Source: Streptomyces violaceus
GTDB lineage: Bacteria; Actinomycetota; Actinomycetes; Streptomycetales; Streptomycetaceae
Reading direction: 5' to 3'
Assembly: GCA_000715635.1 (NCBI GenBank)
Contig: KL569110.1
Location: 94,167-102,273 of the forward strand
DNA: 8,107 nucleotides
The notes beneath the pieces were generated by a model that saw only the letters and a list, made by a program, of their open reading frames with translations, searched no databases and was not told where the DNA came from. The first letter of the stretch is position 1; every line of letters starts with the position of its first letter. The translations under genes and the position numbers were made by a program. This document shows, one piece after another, positions 5,232-8,107 of the stretch.

Positions 5232-7871
5232 GTGAGCGAGATACCAGCGAAGGCCACGGAGTCCGAGGACCCGTCGGAGGGCGCTAGGGCCAGGGCCGCG
5301 GACGGCCTGGCTTCCGCGGTGGGCGGTGCGCTCGCGGCCGACGGGGTGCAGCTCGGGGACGCCATGTGGCAGAGCAGTCCCCCGGGATCCATCTACGACT
5401 ACATCAGGGTCGCCTCCTTCTCGATCGGCCCCGACGGGCTGGTCGACCAGTGGAGCCTGCGCGCCGAGCACCTTTTCGGCATCTCCGCCGCACGCGCCGT
5501 CGGCATGGACCCGATCGAGGCCTTCATCGACCCGCGCCATCGCGAGCGGGGCATGCGCAAGATGGCCGAGATCCTCGACGGCCGCGAGTGGACCGGCGTG
5601 GTGCCCTTCCGGATGCCCAAGGGCGCCGAGGGCGGCGAATGCGGCCATGAGGGGCTCGCCGAGGTGTACGTCATGCCGACGCGCACCGAGGAGGGCGAGA
5701 AGGCCGCCGTCTGCATCGTCGTCGACGTCCGCACGCTGCGCAGCATCGAGACCGACCTCGCCGCCTCGCAGGCCATTTTCGGTCAATCCCCGTTCGGTTT
5801 CCTGCTGATCGACGCCGACCTGCGGGTCCGCCGCGCCAACCACCGGTTCGCGTCCGTCTTCGGCGGCGAGCCGGACGACCACCGCGGCAAGGGCGTCCAC
5901 GACTACCTCCAGCGCGGTGAGGCCGAGCGGGTCGCCGCCACGCTGCGGCGCGTGCTGGAGAGCGGCAACTCCATCACGGACATGCACGTCACGGGCTTCG
6001 TGCCGGGCTCCGACGAGCGCCGCCACTGGTCCGTCAACCTCTACCGCGTGCACAGCGGTTCGGGCCGGCCCATCGGGATCGCCTGGCTCGGAACCGACAT
6101 CACCTCGCGCCGCGCCGCCGCCCGCGAGGCCGCAGCCGCCCGGCGCAACCTCGCCCTGCTGAACGAGGCCGGCGCCCGCATCGGCAACTCCCTCGACCTG
6201 GAGACCACGGCCAGGCAACTCCTCGACGTCGTCGTGCCCGGCTTCTGCGACCTGGCCACCGTCGACCTCTACCAGGGCCTGCTGGTGGGCGACGAGACCC
6301 CGCCCGGGCTCGCCGACGGCAGCGCCGAACTGCGCCGGGTGGCCTTCGCCAGTGCCGTCTCCGACGCGCCCTTCGCCGGCACCGGCGTGCCCGTCTCGGT
6401 CGGCGCCGTCCACCACTACCCGTTCAACTCGCCGTGCGCGGACGCCCTGCGCACGGCCCGCCCCCAGACCGTCCCGGGCGAGGACGGCGGGCTCGTGCAG
6501 TCCACGCTGGCCGTGCCGATGGTCGCCCACGACACCGTCGTCGGGCTCGTGCAGTTCGCCCGCACGAAGGGCAGCGAGCCGTTCGGCGACCGGGACCGCG
6601 AACTGGCTGTGGAGTTGGCGGCGCGCGCGGCCGTCTGCATCGACAACGCCCGCCTGTACCGGCGTGAGCACGAGCGCGCGTTGATACTGCAACGGTCCCT
6701 GCTCCCGCCCGGCGACCCGGAGGCCTCCGGCCTCGACATCGCCTGCCGCTATCTGCCCGGCAACGCCAACACCGGCCGGCCCAGCGAGGTCGGCGGCGAC
6801 TGGTTCGACGTCATCGAACTCCCCGGGCACCGCACCGCGCTCGTCGTCGGCGACGTCATGGGCCGAGGCCTGCGCGCCGCCGTAGCCATGGGCGAACTCC
6901 GCACGGCGGTCCGGACCCTGGCGCAGCTCGACATCGAACCGGCCGAGGTGCTCTCCCAGTTGGACGAGATCGCCCGCGGTCTCGGCGCCCCCGGAGGCGT
7001 CCAGCAGGCGACGAGGGCGGCCCGCCGCCCCCGCGAGGCGGACCTCTCGGAGGTGTACCTCGCCACGTGCGTCTACGCCGTCTACGACTCCGTCACCCGG
7101 CGCATCACCTTCGCCAACGCGGGCCATCTGCCGCCGGTCCTGGTCGAACCGGGCGAGCCGGCCCTGATGCTCGACGTGCCGCCGGGCATGCCGCTCGGCG
7201 TCGGCGGCGAGCCCTTCGAGGAGGTCGAGGTCGAACTGCCCGAGGGCGCTCTGCTCGCGCTCTACACGGATGGACTGGTCGAAAGCCGCGACCACCCCCT
7301 GGACGAGGGCCTCCAGGCCTTCGTCAGCGCCCTGTCCGACCCCGCCCAGCCGCTCGAGGACGTCTGCGACCACGTCCTCAACACCCTCGACACCCACCAC
7401 GGCGAGGACGACATCGCGTTGCTGATGGCACGTGTACAGGGCCTGCCGAACGAGTCCGTGGGCGACTGGACCCTGCCGCGCGAGCCGCGGAGTGTGGGCC
7501 GGGCCCGTGAGTACGCGCGTGCCCAACTGCTCAGCTGGGACATGGAACCCCTGGTCGACACCACGGAACTCCTGGTCAGCGAGCTGGTCACCAACGCCCT
7601 GCGCTACGGCGAGGGCGAGATCCGCCTCCGGCTGCTGCTCGACCGCACCCTGGTCTGCGAGGTCTGGGACTCCGGCCTGGTCCAGCCCCGCCGCCGCCGG
7701 GCCCGCGACACCGACGAGGGCGGCCGAGGCCTGCAGCTCGTCGGCCTCCTGAGCGCCGCCTGGGGCTCCCGGCGCACGCCCCGGGGCAAGACGGTCTGGT
7801 TCGAACTCCCCCTGCCCGGCGGCGAGACGCGGCTGACGGATCCGGCGGAGGCGCTGCTGAGCCTGTTCTGA
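5232..7871 (+). CDS. PAS-PAS-GAF-SpoIIE phosphatase-HATPase multidomain regulator
   Basis: An 879-residue cytoplasmic signalling protein, expected to dephosphorylate anti-anti-sigma (STAS) proteins through its PP2C domain and perhaps rephosphorylate or bind partners through its ATPase domain. GTG 5232 is chosen because GGAGG (5216-5220) lies 11 nt before it; the frame extends open to 5013, but that part is Cys/Arg-rich, has a TTA codon and does not look coding. Order: disordered 1-50; PAS-like 1 (54-175); PAS-like 2 (180-298, GFLLIDADLRVRRANHRFASVFG); GAF (304-475); linker LQRSLLPP; SpoIIE/PP2C (490-735) with acidic metal residues in GGDWFD (Asp523, Asp526), GDVMGRG (Asp541), YTDG (Asp680) and EDDIALL (Asp726, Asp727); HATPase (740-862) with ELVTNALRY (Asn788) and EGGRGLQLV (829-837). 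All phosphatase residues are present. Streptomyces OsaC combines similar modules, but I cannot claim orthology. The sensed signal is unknown. Confidence 0.93.
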   Translation: MSEIPAKATESEDPSEGARARAADGLASAVGGALAADGVQLGDAMWQSSPPGSIYDYIRVASFSIGPDGLVDQWSLRAEHLFGISAARAVGMDPIEAFIDPRHRERGMRKMAEILDGREWTGVVPFRMPKGAEGGECGHEGLAEVYVMPTRTEEGEKAAVCIVVDVRTLRSIETDLAASQAIFGQSPFGFLLIDADLRVRRANHRFASVFGGEPDDHRGKGVHDYLQRGEAERVAATLRRVLESGNSITDMHVTGFVPGSDERRHWSVNLYRVHSGSGRPIGIAWLGTDITSRRAAAREAAAARRNLALLNEAGARIGNSLDLETTARQLLDVVVPGFCDLATVDLYQGLLVGDETPPGLADGSAELRRVAFASAVSDAPFAGTGVPVSVGAVHHYPFNSPCADALRTARPQTVPGEDGGLVQSTLAVPMVAHDTVVGLVQFARTKGSEPFGDRDRELAVELAARAAVCIDNARLYRREHERALILQRSLLPPGDPEASGLDIACRYLPGNANTGRPSEVGGDWFDVIELPGHRTALVVGDVMGRGLRAAVAMGELRTAVRTLAQLDIEPAEVLSQLDEIARGLGAPGGVQQATRAARRPREADLSEVYLATCVYAVYDSVTRRITFANAGHLPPVLVEPGEPALMLDVPPGMPLGVGGEPFEEVEVELPEGALLALYTDGLVESRDHPLDEGLQAFVSALSDPAQPLEDVCDHVLNTLDTHHGEDDIALLMARVQGLPNESVGDWTLPREPRSVGRAREYARAQLLSWDMEPLVDTTELLVSELVTNALRYGEGEIRLRLLLDRTLVCEVWDSGLVQPRRRRARDTDEGGRGLQLVGLLSAAWGSRRTPRGKTVWFELPLPGGETRLTDPAEALLSLF

Positions 7872-7890
7872 GAGCGGCCCGCCGCCACCG

Positions 7891-7896
7891 TACGCT
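7891..7896 (+). promoter_or_regulatory. -10 box TACGCT placed for a leaderless GNAT transcript
   Basis: TACGCT ends 6 nt before the ATG at 7903, the same distance as at the NUDIX gene. The bases between are CACCCC, so no Shine-Dalgarno site exists. The box lies only 20 bases after the stop of the SpoIIE-type gene. Confidence 0.55.
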
Positions 7897-7902
7897 CACC
7901 CC

Positions 7903-8107
7903 ATGCCGATACCCACCGCACGGCTCCGGGCGGATGCCACGCCGACGGCCCCCGCCCTGATCCTGCGCCCCTGGAGCCCCGCGGACGCCGCAGGGCTGGC
8001 CGCGCTGGGCCGGGACGACGCCCTGCGCCGCTGGACGTCCCTCGCCGTCTACGACGAGACGAGCGCCGCGGAGTGGCTGCGCGAGCAGCAGCGGGGCTGG
8101 GAGCAGG
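7903..8107 (+). CDS. GNAT-family N-acetyltransferase, N-terminal part, cut by window end
   Basis: The first 68 codons of an open frame that runs off the right edge. After about 17 variable residues it reads LILRPWSPADAAGLAALGRDDALRRWTS and then a helix TSAAEWLREQQRGWEQ. This is the usual start of RimJ/RimL-type GNAT proteins, which move an acetyl group from acetyl-CoA to an amine: L.LRPW..aDa..l..l..d..l.rW. The acetyl-CoA binding motif lies beyond the window, so activity and substrate cannot be judged. The ATG at 7903 is supported by the leaderless promoter layout and by coding bias beginning there. It is 31 nt downstream of the SpoIIE-type gene on the same strand but seems to have its own promoter. 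Confidence 0.8.
   Translation, partial: MPIPTARLRADATPTAPALILRPWSPADAAGLAALGRDDALRRWTSLAVYDETSAAEWLREQQRGWEQ

Noticed and set aside
5073..7526. Very long minus-strand open frame opposite the large phosphatase gene
   Set aside because: Long antisense frames are routine in high-GC coding DNA. The plus strand encodes recognisable PAS, GAF, SpoIIE and HATPase motifs; the minus frame encodes none.

Overview
The window reads as a chromosomal stretch of a Streptomyces or a close relative. Evidence is the very high GC content, strong G/C bias at third codon positions, GTG starts, purine-rich Shine-Dalgarno sites, hairpin terminators without a U-tract, and the gene families present. All seven genes lie on the plus strand. 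The first is cut by, or at least open to, the left edge, and the last is cut by the right edge.

Left part (1-2460): a NarL/DesK-type sensor histidine kinase with no response regulator in view. It is followed by a two-helix membrane protein with a DUF4190-like anchor and a four-cysteine extracytoplasmic domain that resembles the 'septum formation' family. A compact hairpin separates the two.

Middle part (2461-4411): a GntR/HutC-type regulator with a promoter region rich in inverted repeats (CAAC half-sites and an ATCAC-N5-GTGAT dyad). A 10-bp GC hairpin terminator follows, then about 300 bp with no convincing gene. Next come a 61-residue SPOR-like small protein and a MutT-like NUDIX hydrolase whose ATG sits 6 nt after a -10-like hexamer, as expected for a leaderless mRNA.

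Right part (4412-8107): a stand-alone RsbW-like ATP-binding protein is followed by an 879-residue protein that combines two PAS-like sensory domains, GAF, a SpoIIE/PP2C phosphatase with its metal-binding acidic residues, and a C-terminal RsbW-like HATPase. The two HATPase domains are clear paralogues and form the main theme here: a partner-switching (anti-sigma/anti-anti-sigma) signalling pair whose sigma factor and STAS partner are outside the window. The window ends in the first 68 codons of a GNAT acetyltransferase, again with leaderless architecture.

No mobile element, CRISPR array, tRNA or rRNA was seen. I did not find a clearly novel multi-gene system. The most unusual points are the paired HATPase modules, the two leaderless starts with identical spacing, and the repeat-rich regulatory regions.
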